Source: Falciphora oryzae
Taxonomy: Eukaryota > Ascomycota > Sordariomycetes > Magnaporthales > Magnaporthaceae
Length of the DNA: 64,000 nucleotides
Reading direction: 5' to 3'
Assembly (NCBI GenBank): GCA_000733355.1
Contig: JNVV01000001.1
Coordinates: forward strand, 3,382,278-3,446,277
The translations under genes were made by a program, and so were the position numbers. Below, one piece after another: positions 11,931-23,100 of this stretch. Under the pieces are notes generated by a model, which made no database searches, was not told the origin of the DNA, and was given only the letters and a program-made list of their open reading frames with translations. Position 1 is the first letter of the stretch. Each line of letters begins with the position of its first letter.

Positions 11931-12283
11931 CTGGCGAGGAAGACACATCCGACATCACACACTTGCTCATTTCCCTCAATCTACACTTCACACTATCAGC
12001 CCATTTCACACATACTTCATACAGAGCCCATTCTACACAAATTCAATCGCACACAATCCACTCTGGACCCCCAAAATCGTTAGTTCTACCCAGCACTGCA
12101 CCCCGAACAACGAGAGACCAGCAAACGAACAAAAAGAAGAGATGGGACAACATGAAAGGGGAGATCAAACGGCCAGACTGAGTCTCATTGAACGAAGCAC
12201 AAGATAGACAATCCACTACGCAGCATTGCATTCATTGCCTAATGTTCTTGTCACGAAGACGAAATCCGTGATATATACTCGAG
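11931..12283. other. Convergent 3' spacer
   Basis: This 353 bp stretch lies between the Hsp70-like stop codon and the stop of the minus-strand F-box/TPR gene. It is A- and C-rich (repeated CACAC, TTCACAC, ATTC words) and should hold both 3' UTRs. No gene is seen. Confidence 0.6.
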
Positions 12284-14835
12284 CTATGCTTGAGTCTCCC
12301 CGTCACCAGCATTGCCAGCCTCGAAAACATAGGGAAACCGAACAGGCGCCCGTGGCTCCTTGGTGTCGACAATCTCAACGCCCTTCTTTGCGGCCCAGGG
12401 GAGCACGCGGGAGCGCAGCTCGCCGCGCAGGCAGTTCTGGTAGATGGTCCTGACGCCCTCGACGGCCCTGACGAGGGCGGGCACGACGTCGCCCGCGTTC
12501 TCGAACGGCTCCGGGTAGGCGTGGACGACGCGGGCGGCGGGGAAGCTCCCGACCCAGGCGGCGAAGGGCTCGGCCGACAGGCTGGCGCGGTACGAGGCGC
12601 CGGCGAACCGGAACCCGGACATGCCGACCGTGGTCACGGACGAGAGCAGGGCCGGGTCGTCGACGAAGCGCTGGATGCGCGCCGCCGACGCCTGCTCGCT
12701 CAGCCCCGGCGCCGTCGGGTCCGACAGGGGCATGCCGATGTCGAGGGTGCGCAGGGAGCCGGCCTCGAGGCCGGGCCGCAGCAGTTCCAGGACCGCGTCT
12801 ACGTCGTACGAGTTGGCCGAGAAGGTGAAGGACTCGAGGTGGGCGAAGCTGGGGCGGGTCAGGGGTTCTGGGTACCGGCATAGCTCCTCGAAAATGTCGT
12901 AGTTGGTGTCCAGGTGGAGCACGCGTAGCGACTCAGGAAGGGTCGGGAACACCCTCTTGTAGGGGCTGGCACCACCGGTAACAGCCGGAGAAACCAGGGC
13001 TGCGTTTCTGCCGATGAACAGGCCTTTCAGGTTAGGCAGATGGTCTTCCATTTGGTCAAGGTCGGCGTCAGAAATGAATGTGACTCTGTCCAAATAAAGC
13101 TGCTCTAGTCTTGGGAGGAAACCACCGATCCCTCGCTAAAGTACGCGACTGTAAGTCCTGGTGGTTCGATAAAAGGGAAGGGATTCATAACATTCATAGG
13201 GGAGAAGGCTATGCGAGTCACTCACCACAGAAAATGGTCGACGATTCGACATACTAAATTTCAAAAATTTCAGGTGTTCAAGCCGTGCTGTCCATTGAAG
13301 CCCAACAGTGGCAGCCCTCGTTATTTCTAGGTGCTCGAGACGAGGGAACAGAGATCCGAGTAGCGTCCAATCCCCGGCTTCATGGCAAAAGTCTACGACG
13401 AGGGTCCTTAAGGAGGTCATAGGCGGGGCAGGGGCGAACGTGGGGAAAGGGGTAGAGGAGGCATCCTTGGGATGAAGGCACTCGAGGTGCTCCAGCCGCG
13501 GCAAGCTTGTCAACATTCTTAGTTTCTGTTGGTTCATGCCAAAAGCCTGCCAGCTGCGGATCTTGACATGCTTTGTCGTCGGCGCCCTGCGGCCATTCAC
13601 TGACGAATCGGAATGTCGGAAAAGCTTGCCCAGACTACTCATCGACGGCGTCATTTTTGGGAGGAAGTCCAGGTCCTGCCACAGGATCCTCGCGACTCCT
13701 GACGTGACAAAGCCAGCCCAGGTCTTTGAAACTCGCAGACAGTCCCTGGCGTGGTAGTTGTTAGTCCATCGCCTGTGAACTTATAGAACAAGCAACGGTT
13801 CAGAGCTGTTTAGGGTTGGGAGATTGGGAGAGCGGCGCGCAGAGGCCGAGAATTAGGGACATACAACCGTGATTTGAGGGAGAGCTCCTGGAATATCATC
13901 AGATTGATCTCGTTTGGCAGGCGAGCTACCGGGTCTGTCCGACTGTAGCGTCCGAGTAGCTTGGAGATTGTCTGAAGGAGGGCATGTCAGCAAGAGTCCA
14001 AATACCAACAGGGGTGGGACGGGCGCCTACCGCCAGCTTGTTCAAATCGTCCGGGCGCTGGGCAGAGACGTTTGCCTGTGCGTAGCGATAGATGGACCTC
14101 ATAATCTGGTCGCAGTCCGTGCTCTCGGGGTGCGCTGCGGGAAACACCTTTGCAGTCCTCAGATATCCCTTGTGCCACAACGCGTTAGCATTTTCAGGGG
14201 TAGGGGGTTCTGGAGCGAATGGGCTCAGTCTCCCTCCGGGGGAACCACCATATCCAGCGCTTGACTTGGTAGGATCCCGTCAGACGTACCTGGGGCTTGC
14301 TGGGAGCCATGCGCACGAGGAGGAGCCCGGTCCGATAAGCCCTCGAATAGTCCTTGGAGGCTTCGAAGGCGGCGGCAGCTCCGTCTAGGGCCGAGACGTG
14401 CAGGTCCTTGCTGCATGGCTGGAAGTCGGCGCCACATGTGCAAGGCCGGGCGGCAATGCGGGCAGCGGAGACAGAGGCGAAGCCGCGGAGACCGCCCGTA
14501 ACGCGCTCCTCGACGTTGAGGCATGTGCATGGCTGGCGGTCCACCGAGGGCTCCAGGGCATCAGGGGTTGATCCGGCTTTGCTGCACCTGACCATATATG
14601 CCCGGCGGCTGTCTCGGGCTTTTTTGTTGCAGGGGCAACTCAAACAAGCCTTTTTTTCACCATGCAAGGAGGTCAACTTGTCAGCGCACAGCTACGTAGC
14701 CTTCTTTGGGGTGAGCAATCCATTGCGGGGAGCACTCACCTTCTCGAAGTAGTTGAGGGCTTTGGCGGCATTTCCGTCGGCATAGTATTGCTTTGCCCGC
14801 TCGAGGTACTGCTCTGTGGTCGGTACCGCGCTCAT
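12284..14835 (-). CDS. TPR / F-box / leucine-rich-repeat protein (Pof3/Dia2-like)
   Basis: Six exons on the minus strand: 14835-14740, 14649-14290, 14168-14031, 13971-13865, 13745-13226 and 13135-12284; all phases agree and they give 690 residues. The N-terminus MSAVPTTEQYLERAKQYYADGN begins a tetratricopeptide block. This includes Cys-rich inserts (FEKACLSCPCNKKA and PCTCGADFQPC) and runs to about residue 195. The F-box follows at about 211-250: DPVARLPNEINLMIFQEL, with its second helix (DCLRVSKTWAGFV) completed across the fourth intron. The rest has irregular leucine-rich repeats (LPRLEHLECL, LFPRLEHLEI, LPRLEQLYLD, LPNLKGLFIG). In Schizosaccharomyces pombe Pof3 and Saccharomyces cerevisiae Dia2, this architecture serves as a substrate adaptor of an SCF ubiquitin ligase in replication and genome stability. 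That role is inferred. One acceptor (14169) is AAG, the weakest junction in the model. Confidence 0.85.
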
Positions 14836-15149
14836 CCTGCTAGGGGACGGGGCCTGTAGCCTCGTTTGAATGTGATTTTTAGAAGCCTCGGTCCGTGGAT
14901 GACGATTGCCAGGCTTGCGGTGGACACGCTGGTTCCCCAAGACGCGTTTCCAGCGATTGGATCCAGCCCGCCCAGCTTATGTAAGTAGCGCGGACCCACT
15001 GTCCCGAAGCCTTGGATCTGGTGGGGAGCTTCAAATTGGCCAGGCAGTTTGAGACTCGCATGCCACTTTTGCTCCGCTCCCGTCTCAATCCTTCAGCGTT
15101 TTCTCTATGGCCAGATTCACGTGCTTCATGACTGGGAGCCGTACGTCGC

Positions 15150-15480
15150 ACGGAGATTGAACTGGATTTTTGCACGTCACAGCTAGATTGAGCTCTGTCT
15201 GCTGCAGATCAAGAAGAGATTGAGGTCTGGATTATATTTTCTGTATATCACAGCTCAATCTAGCCAAAAGCTGTGCTCATCAGAGCGGAGATTGAGTTCT
15301 AGATTGTATTTTTCTGTATGTCACGGCTCGATCTGGCCAAAATCTGTGCACATTGGAGCTCAATCTGGCGCCGAGTTGTTTTTTCTGTATATCACGTGGA
15401 GCTCAATCTCTCCAGATTCTGCGCACATCACAGGGAGATTGAGTGCCGACTGCCGAATATCACGAGAAGATTGAGAACGC
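15150..15480. repeat. Cluster of degenerate ~70-bp repeats with AGATTGA/TCAATCT cores
   Basis: Nine exact copies of the 7-mer AGATTGA occur within 321 bp. They are forward at 15154, 15185, 15217, 15289, 15436 and 15468, and reverse (TCAATCT) at 15255, 15360 and 15403, plus a one-mismatch copy near 15324. A second word, TTTCTGTATRTCAC, recurs three times about 72 bp apart (near 15238, 15310, 15384). The whole reads as four to five diverged units of 65 to 79 bp. It lies 315 to 640 bp upstream of the F-box/TPR start. Confidence 0.85.
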
Positions 15481-15660
15481 GTCACGATTGACTCTCGCGA
15501 CCTTCCGAGTGCGCCCCACCACGAAGGGCATCACATCTAAACTTCGTCTTGAAATGGGGCGAGAGCGACAGATCGAATGCCAACAAGTCGGCGCCCGAGC
15601 TATCGGGCGCCTGCCACTAGTTTTAAAACGGACTGGTGACTAAAAAGGCACAGCCGAGAT

Positions 15661-15685
15661 ATACATATATATATATATATATATA
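15661..15685. repeat. AT dinucleotide microsatellite
   Basis: ATACATATAT.. run of about 25 bp, essentially (AT)n with one C interruption. Confidence 0.9.
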
Positions 15686-18600
15686 GATTTCCCCCAGGAA
15701 AACAGCACACGGGCGGCGCCTTGGGGGAATTTCCGCCGCCACGGGCCGGTCGACCGCGCGCAACGGGCTCAGCCTGCGCTGGGGATAACGATTGTGTGCA
15801 AACGCCCAACCCAGCCCAAAAGGCCACACAAAAGGATTTGGACGAACGCCCCGTTTCTGCTGGGTTGCCCGGGTTTTGGGTAGAGTGAGTGCATCATCCA
15901 TCCACACGTCACTGCAGGCCCGTCTGTGGCCGCCCGCCCCCACTGTAGCATTGAAACGCGGGATGCTCCCGCGTTTGGCGGACGAATCCCAAGGCGGGCA
16001 AGCGAGAGCTGCACCCCTCGCTTGGGGGCGGGCGGGCCTTGCCTTGTGTCATGGCTGGGAAACAAAAATTGCAAGACCGAACCCACGGAATCCCAATCGT
16101 GCGGACTCGGATTGCAGGAAGACGGCAGCTTGCCTGATCTGCTCGTTCGTGCACCCACACACCACATGTGCGCACACTCCCCTTCTTTTCTGGAGGCGAG
16201 CAATCCTGCTCGTCGAAACCTAATGCAGCAACCAGTGCGAGCGGCACAGGATGCAGTCGCACAGCTGTGACAGCAACGAACCCCTGGTAAATGTGTCGTG
16301 TGAGGTCTGCCCAGGCACAGCCGCCGCCGCAGAGCAAAGCATCGGCTGCTCGCAAAAACAGACGCCATCTACCGACGAGCAGGGAACCGTGCCTCGACTG
16401 CCGACGAGGGGTGGGCTTACAGGGATTCTCGTCCTTTTCAGCAGTGTATGCCTTTCCGCACGGGGGCTTGTGTGTTGCAACCTCAGATCCTCCGCCTGCG
16501 ACCAAGTCGAGGGATCTGGGTGCGGCCTAGCTCAAGCCCCGGGCAACCTTACCTTTATCTTTACGGACAGCTTGAGCCACCCCCACAGCCGGGAGTTGAG
16601 TAAACCAGAAAACCGAAAAGAGACCGGGGGTGAGACGGGTGGACAGATAAGCCATACGAAAAAAAAGAAAGAAAAAAAAAGATCGTGAGAGTATGAGTGG
16701 TGAAAAGGAATCGAAGTCCACCTTGCGGTGGGGGAGCGGGAGAGGCGCATTCTTTATCGGCGTCGAAAGGTGCGCCAATCACAATTGCGCCGCTCTCCGA
16801 GGCAGTTTCTTTTTTTGGTCCTCGTCTCTCTTGTTCGAGTCCGCCGAAACGAGGTGAGCGGCCAGCCACAGACTTGGAAGAGGATGGCGCAGCCCCGGTT
16901 GGCCAACTGCGCTGGCGTCCACCTAGACTTAGCGGCTTTCGGGAGAGAAACGATGGCCGGCAAAGTCCGCGGAAAAATCGGAACCAGGGAGACCGTCAAG
17001 GGGAAAAGCGAGAGAACAACAACAAACAAAAGAAGAAAAGATCCAGAACGGCGAAAAGAAGACAGGAAAAAAAAGGGGGAGGGGTCTCTGTGTGGAGAAT
17101 GATTCGGGAAAAAGGAGAAGAAAGTATACCCACTTGGGAGAATAAACAAAAATCCACCTTGCCACTTTATTTTGGCGGTTGTCAAGTCAGCCTCGCATCG
17201 TTCGGGACATCTCCCGCGCTAAGAGTCCGTCGTATCCATCTTTTTCGGCCCAAGGTTCCGGACCTTTTGAACGTGCCCCTGTTTTTTGTTTCCTCGCTTA
17301 ATCGAGGGCACACACCACAGTATGGATCTCGTTGGGATTCCCGCCCAGACAGTGTATCCATCCCCCTGAAAGACGCACGCAGATAAACACGGACAGCCAA
17401 GCGAACCGAAAAAGCAGCCCGCGTAAATGTTGTGCGACTGGGACATGCCGGTATGCATGCACATTGCACCTGTCAAAGACAAAAAAAAAGGTAGGTAGCC
17501 GCGTGGTGGTTGGCGGTTTTGCGATGCTGACTGCATCAAAACATCATGTCAAAAAGTGCCTGCCAATGGTGCTCCCCTACTTCTCTCCCCCCATGCAGTC
17601 GAGTCGATCCCGGATCGCCGTGTCCGAAGATCCGCCCAGGGGTCTGGCATTGTGGGTGGTGACAGACATCTGGGGTCGCAATCGCCGAATGTCCAAAAAT
17701 ACCTCCCGGGAGCGGGTTGTGGGTATTGTCCGCCAGTTTGACGAAAGAAACGAAAAAACGTTGTCGCCACAAAAGCCACACTCACACACACACCGAGGAT
17801 TCGAGATTGACACTTACTGCATTGATCTCCCAAACAATACATACATCAGATGGCAAGGGGAAAAATCGCACCACGAGCGGCTCTCCCTCGGCGCGGCCGG
17901 ACACCCAAACCCTGCTTACTGGGACCCTCGAGCCGGGCTTTTCGCAAGGGACAGTCCGGCCGGGGAGTTTGTTCCTCAATGCTCCGAACACCTTTTTGCG
18001 CCACGTGCGGGTTGATGGAATCCCTGGAATGTGTTTGTGGCTGTGAATTCTGCCTCGTGGTGGAGGCCCAGTAAATATCGGATTACGATTGGCCCCGCAG
18101 CGCCTTACATGGATTGTGGCAACGCAGGGTGCGTGGGTGCTTGTTGCTATTGACAGCCACCGGAACCATACCAAGAAGGGCTTCATCTTTTGTTTTCGAA
18201 GCCAGTCACGGCACCAGGGGCTTGTTTGTTCAAGGGGTAGAGCAAGTAGAATCTTGCTGGATTTGGGTTGGTCTCCCACCTTCTTGGCAGGACGACCCAC
18301 TATCTGCTATGTAAGGTTTTTTTTTTTTTTCTTTTGTGATGCGGTGGGTACCTATTGTTTTCTCCTCTTTTCCCTCCAGTTCTTGCGCACCAGCCAGCTC
18401 TCCGTGACAAGCCACGGCAGCTACTTCCGTATCCAGACGAAAAACAAAGCAATAGCCGTGAGCTTTCCAGCCAGTAGCGGTGGTGGAAGAATGGAAGAGT
18501 GGAAACGGCTGAAAAAGCCTAGGAAAAGTAGATTCTGAGCTCAAGAACGTCCCGCGGAGACCAGCTCCTTCCAGCATTCCCTCGATAAATAGCTCAGGCC

Positions 18601-18867
18601 CGAGTTGCCTCAGCCTGGCCCGCGGCCCGCCGTTCGGCCCGCCTCCAGAGCGGGTATTAGTCTGTATTCTGATGACATGAGACGCAAAGAAACCAAAGAT
18701 ATTGACCTTGCCGGTGAGCGAACCTGAGCGCCACCCGAATATCAGAATGCAATATCAGGACAGGGCTTGCTGGTGAAAGGCGGAAACGGTACAAATGAAA
18801 GCAGAAACAAACAGGGCAGAGCGTCTCATGGAGACGTGCTCACAAAATAAAAGAGACCCCCCACCCC

Positions 18868-18894
18868 AAAAAAAAAAAAAAAAAAAAAAAAAAA
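18868..18894 (+). repeat. Poly(A) homopolymer, about 27 nt
   Basis: Uninterrupted A run flanked by CCCCACCCC on the left and CCCAAG on the right. Confidence 0.9.
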
Positions 18895-19861
18895 CCCAAG
18901 TGAAAGTCAAGCCCATCCCGGATGCCGAGGACGTCTTGCCCATTCCCAAACGCCTGGTATAATCCGTCCCACCTAGGTCGATGCAGAAAGAAGAAGAGCA
19001 GAGATAAACGAACACGGGACCAGGTCCCCAGAACAGAAAGAAAACATGGGACAACAGCTCCCCGACACACTGAAGTTAGAAGCAAAGATGGACCATCCGT
19101 CGTGATGAATCGTGCCGTCGTTGCCGAAGTCCGGAGAGCGTGAGTTGTCGTGGTAGACAGATAGGAAAATGATGACCGTGGCTTTGATTAGGCAATGGTA
19201 CAATGCCAGGTCGGATGCCAAAAAAGAAACCGATAAAAAGATTGCCGCCGGACGCTATGCTCAGGAACTGAGAGAGATGGAAAACCGAAAATGCTGCGGA
19301 AAAGGAATCGCTAGAAGCGGAAAGGAAACCTCTCGGCCCGGGTGGGCGGCAGGCCGTAGAGAAGCAGTGAGAGACAGTGGCAGGGCGCGAGAGGGCCGGG
19401 CCGGGCAGCCAAGGCGGCGGTCGGTTGCGTAGAGCCCCGTGATCGGCGGCCAGATCTTGGGTGCTGCGGGTGCGCGTCGCATGATGGACCTCAGTGTTCG
19501 TTATTCGGCAGGGCCCATAAGCCAAATCCCCCTCTTTCTTCTTCATCTTTCTGTCTCCGACAACGGACGTGCATTTCTGTTCTTGACATGCTTCAGGCAT
19601 CCGCCGGCGCTCGAATTGGTTGTGGCCAGAGGCGGAGCGAGGGCGCAGGCTCTTATCCAATGGTGGTCGTCATGGCGGAGCGGAGCTCGACATGAGGCCG
19701 TCGTGCCCCACGAAGAGGAATGAGAGCTGCGATGGGCGCTGGGCTCGCGATCTGGACCTTCCCCGGAAGGAGTAAAGGTAAGTAGCCCAGCCCCCGAAGT
19801 CGAATCGTTCCAGTGGCGGCGAGTGCCATGGACAGCAGCCCATCACCGAAGACAAGACCCT

Positions 19862-20119
19862 TCACCGGTAGTGACCAGAAGAGCCCCTGGATGAGGACTG
19901 GCCGCTGTAGTAGCCAGAGTCCGAGTACCTGTCATGGCCGCTGTATGCCGAAGCATAGGTTCCCCTCGACGACGAATGCGCGCTGCAGGCATATCCAACG
20001 TAAATGGTCCGTTGTTGGACGTAATGACCAGGTCGGCCGTAGGCTGCGCAGCGGTCGACGGCGTGCTGGTAGTAGAGGCACTTGCAGGCCGAGTACAGCT
20101 CAACTAGTTGGTAGCACAT
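19862..20119 (-). CDS. Small Cys/His-rich protein (85 aa), conserved fungal type of unknown function
   Basis: A single exon encodes 85 residues. It begins MCYQLVELYSACKCLYYQHA and continues with DRCAAYGRPGHYVQQRTIYVGYACSAH. The spacing of C12, C14, H19, C24, H32, C45 and H48 looks like a small zinc-binding fold; the metal is inferred. The last 37 residues are a low-complexity S, G, Y and R tail. I recognise the MCYxxVExYxxCxCxYxxHA opening as a recurrent small hypothetical protein of Sordariomycetes with no assigned function. The start at 20119 begins the conserved block, and the CA-rich leader (CAGACACA before the ATG) is typical of a fungal 5' UTR. About 160 bp further upstream is CTATAAGCTTATAAG, a TATA-like sequence. 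It is the only credible gene in a 13 kb interval. Confidence 0.68.
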   Translation of the reverse strand: MCYQLVELYSACKCLYYQHAVDRCAAYGRPGHYVQQRTIYVGYACSAHSSSRGTYASAYSGHDRYSDSGYYSGQSSSRGSSGHYR

Positions 20120-23100
20120 TGTGTCTGCGTGAAGCTGCGTGCGCGTGCGTATGCTGAAGCGTATATGTATATGTGCGTTCTGTATTGACGAGGCTTGGAG
20201 CAAGACTGAGGCAGTAGCGAGAGTGGATGAAGTGAAAGGGCAAGGCGGGAACGAAGACTGGTTGGCCTGACGAGGCCCTTATAAGCTTATAGGCAACAGG
20301 CGCAAAGATCCGCCGAGAGGAGCAAAGACGCTCTGTTGGTGTGTCGAGGGCCGGGGCCAGAGGCCACGTGAGGCGGAAACGACCGATGGGATTTGGGGGT
20401 TGCCAAGGAGAAGGCAGACAAGGAGAAGATAGAGGAAGCGAGTGCTCCGACACAAAAGAATACGATGTAAGAGAATTAAAGAGCAGGTGAGTCAAGGAAA
20501 ACGGGTTATACAGGGGGGGCAACGACCGGAAAGGGAGCGAAGGGATGGGGACGAAGATGGCAGTGTGAGGAACTAGCCGGCCGGCCCATCGCAGCCTTAT
20601 AGCTTTGTAGCCTGCGACGGCCCTCGTCATAAGGCCAGCGCGGGTCCGCCAAACTGACCGACATCTAAGGCAGCAGCCGTCCGGTGCAAGGACACCAGAT
20701 CTCACTTTGGCATAGAATGGGATGACTGAATTGACCTAATGCAGGCCTTGCTGCATGCAGGTGCCAGGTTGGTGACCGCAGGGGGGGGACATGGCCTGCA
20801 CAGGATACATCAGAACCAGGAATGGCGCAGTCGTGGTGTAGAGAGAGGTAGAAGAGGCTCGGTATGGAGCAGTGTGGATGCGAAGCAAGGGGAAAAACCA
20901 CCGAAGGCAGTGATGGGAGGGAGGGTGGGTACAGCGAACTGGAAGGGGGTGGATGGCGGGGGCGTGTGCATGCCCCTACAGGGAGGGGTCCCGCTCCTAG
21001 AGGGGGTTCCACAAGAGAGCAAACAAAAACGCCGACAGGGGTTCTTCTTGGTGCCATTGTTTCCTGCTGCGCTTGTCGCGTATCTGGCTGGCGGCTGCGT
21101 CTACTGCCTCCGCGGACACAAGGAGATTTCGAGTCGGACAAGGAATCACAGTGTGTGCGGCACCGAGGGATCAGTGTGAGCGGGCTGGCGGTAGCGCAGG
21201 ACAGATCGGTCTTGGGGGCGTTCTGCTTCCATTGGCCGTTCCAATTGCCAATTCGGACATGTTTGTGGTGTTTGCTGCGGCCCTTGATTGTGGGACAAGA
21301 GGCGACTAGGGGTGGAGCCGACAAAATCGTTACCAGGTTAGGTATTCAGGAGTTCAGGAGACCTGAAGAAAGACCGGACGAATAGAGGGAGAGAAAAAAA
21401 AAAAGCCTTGTGTCTTGGGAGAGCGATGGAGTCCAGGCACAGCAGCGTCGGCGTGCCCACGTGACGGGCGCGACAAGCTGCGAGGGTGTCGCCATGGTCC
21501 GCCTGCTGGGTCCGTTGCACCTGTCTCGGGCGGCTAGGCAAGCATGGGGCCTGAAGGACTTCTGTGTCGGCCCCACAATGGCGTGGAGGACATGGCCGGA
21601 GACCACCAGCTCTGTGTGTGTGCTGGGTCCTAGGCTTCCTCAGAGGCCAAGAAGCCCGCCAGACCAACGCCGGAGGTGGTACCGGAAGCCTAAATCAATC
21701 AACATAGCTCGCCATTTTGTCTAGCAAACCGTCACCATCTGCCGCGAGGATAGTGACGGTTTGCGTCGAGCGCTGTTGCGTAGTCTGGTGCCGCCATACT
21801 ATACAGCTCCGGGAGGGTGGAAGGGAGTTGAGCGGTGCCCCACGTTGAGTCACTTGTGGCACCGTCCTCAGGCCTGCGATTGCAGATGTCCTTTTGGTCC
21901 TCCTGGCACATGCCCCTGGGAGGCATCATGGTCCCGCCCAAAGATTTTGGACTGCCCGGGCTCGCCATGAGGAAGAGAAGCTTCGCTACATGTCAGCCGC
22001 GAATTTAGGGGGTGGGAGTCGGATGGCAAACGGTCGGGCCGGCCAATGGATGTCGCGGTGGTGAGCGAGCACGCACCAACTGGGCTGCGAGGGAGAACAG
22101 CTCACTGATGGCGGGTTTCGCTGGTGCTCAAGCTCCCCATTGCGAGCGCTAGTGGGCGGGTCCCAACGTTAGCCGGGTGCTGAATTTAGCGATGCTCGCC
22201 AGCCACACCTACCAAAAACGGCATGTGTGCGTGAGAGGCCTCTTGCTTGCTGACCGCAACGGGTTTGCCAGGCCATGCCCCTGCCCGGCAAAGGCCCCGG
22301 GATCCGGCCAATGAGGTGGCAGCAGAACGGTCTTCGGCCGGCCAGGATGGTTGCATCATTGGCCGTGGTCCGCCAGACCCTGGCTGTCAAATCGCAACTC
22401 CATGTTTCGACTACCAGAAGCCCGGACAGCGTGCCAAGTTAGCGCACGTCGAACCAAGCTGCTGGTGTTAGCCTGTATCTAAAAATTACCATCTCGGGCA
22501 CACGCCAAGGGCACGTTGTCTTGGAATGGCTCAATCAAGGCGACGCCAACGAGTACGGAAGAAAAGGGTCAAAGTAAAATGAAAGAAAAAAAAAAAAAAA
22601 GAGTCACTAGGAAAATGAATTGATCAGCTGCTGGCCAATTTTGTGGTTGGTTCGTAGCCGATGCATGTGTCTGGGCCTTTTAGGCAGTCACGAAAGGGTC
22701 TCCGGCGTGCATCGGCCCTGGCCAAATTTGTTTGCGTGGTGGGCTTCTGCTGTCGGCCGAGAAGAGGGAGGCAGATCGCGCAGGGACGATCGGTTTGCGC
22801 CGCAGCTGGGTGGGCAATGGCATCTGAGAGCGCAAATGCGTTTGCTCCCTCACGGCTGGTAGGCGGCTGGCCGACAGGAACCGAAACCCGGTAGTTGATT
22901 TTGGCTGTCCCCTCCCTTCGCCTGTTGGCAGACCGGGAGATCTCTGCCCTTCTCGAGACATGCATTGCATGGCTTTGTCTCAGGCCGGGTCGAGTCGAGT
23001 CTGACTGGTGGTGGTGGTGGTGGGCTGGGTGGCTTTGGATCGTCAGTGGCTGCCCTATCGACCCGAGTGATTGGAATGGCATGGCGACCGATGTGCTGCC

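Larger units (their letters stand above)
14836..19861. other. Long gene-poor region, left part
   Basis: About 5 kb upstream of the F-box/TPR gene without a convincing coding frame. It contains the short-repeat cluster at 15150-15480, an AT microsatellite, purine-rich tracts around 16620-17100 and an A27 run at 18868. Open frames are short, overlapping and unlike known proteins. Composition is moderately GC-rich and not of the AT-rich RIP-mutated kind. Confidence 0.6.

Noticed and set aside
15220..15474. 84-codon open frame with recurring LYFLYIT/LYFSVCH segments
   Set aside because: The apparent peptide repeat simply translates the degenerate DNA repeat cluster; there is no sign of selection for protein.
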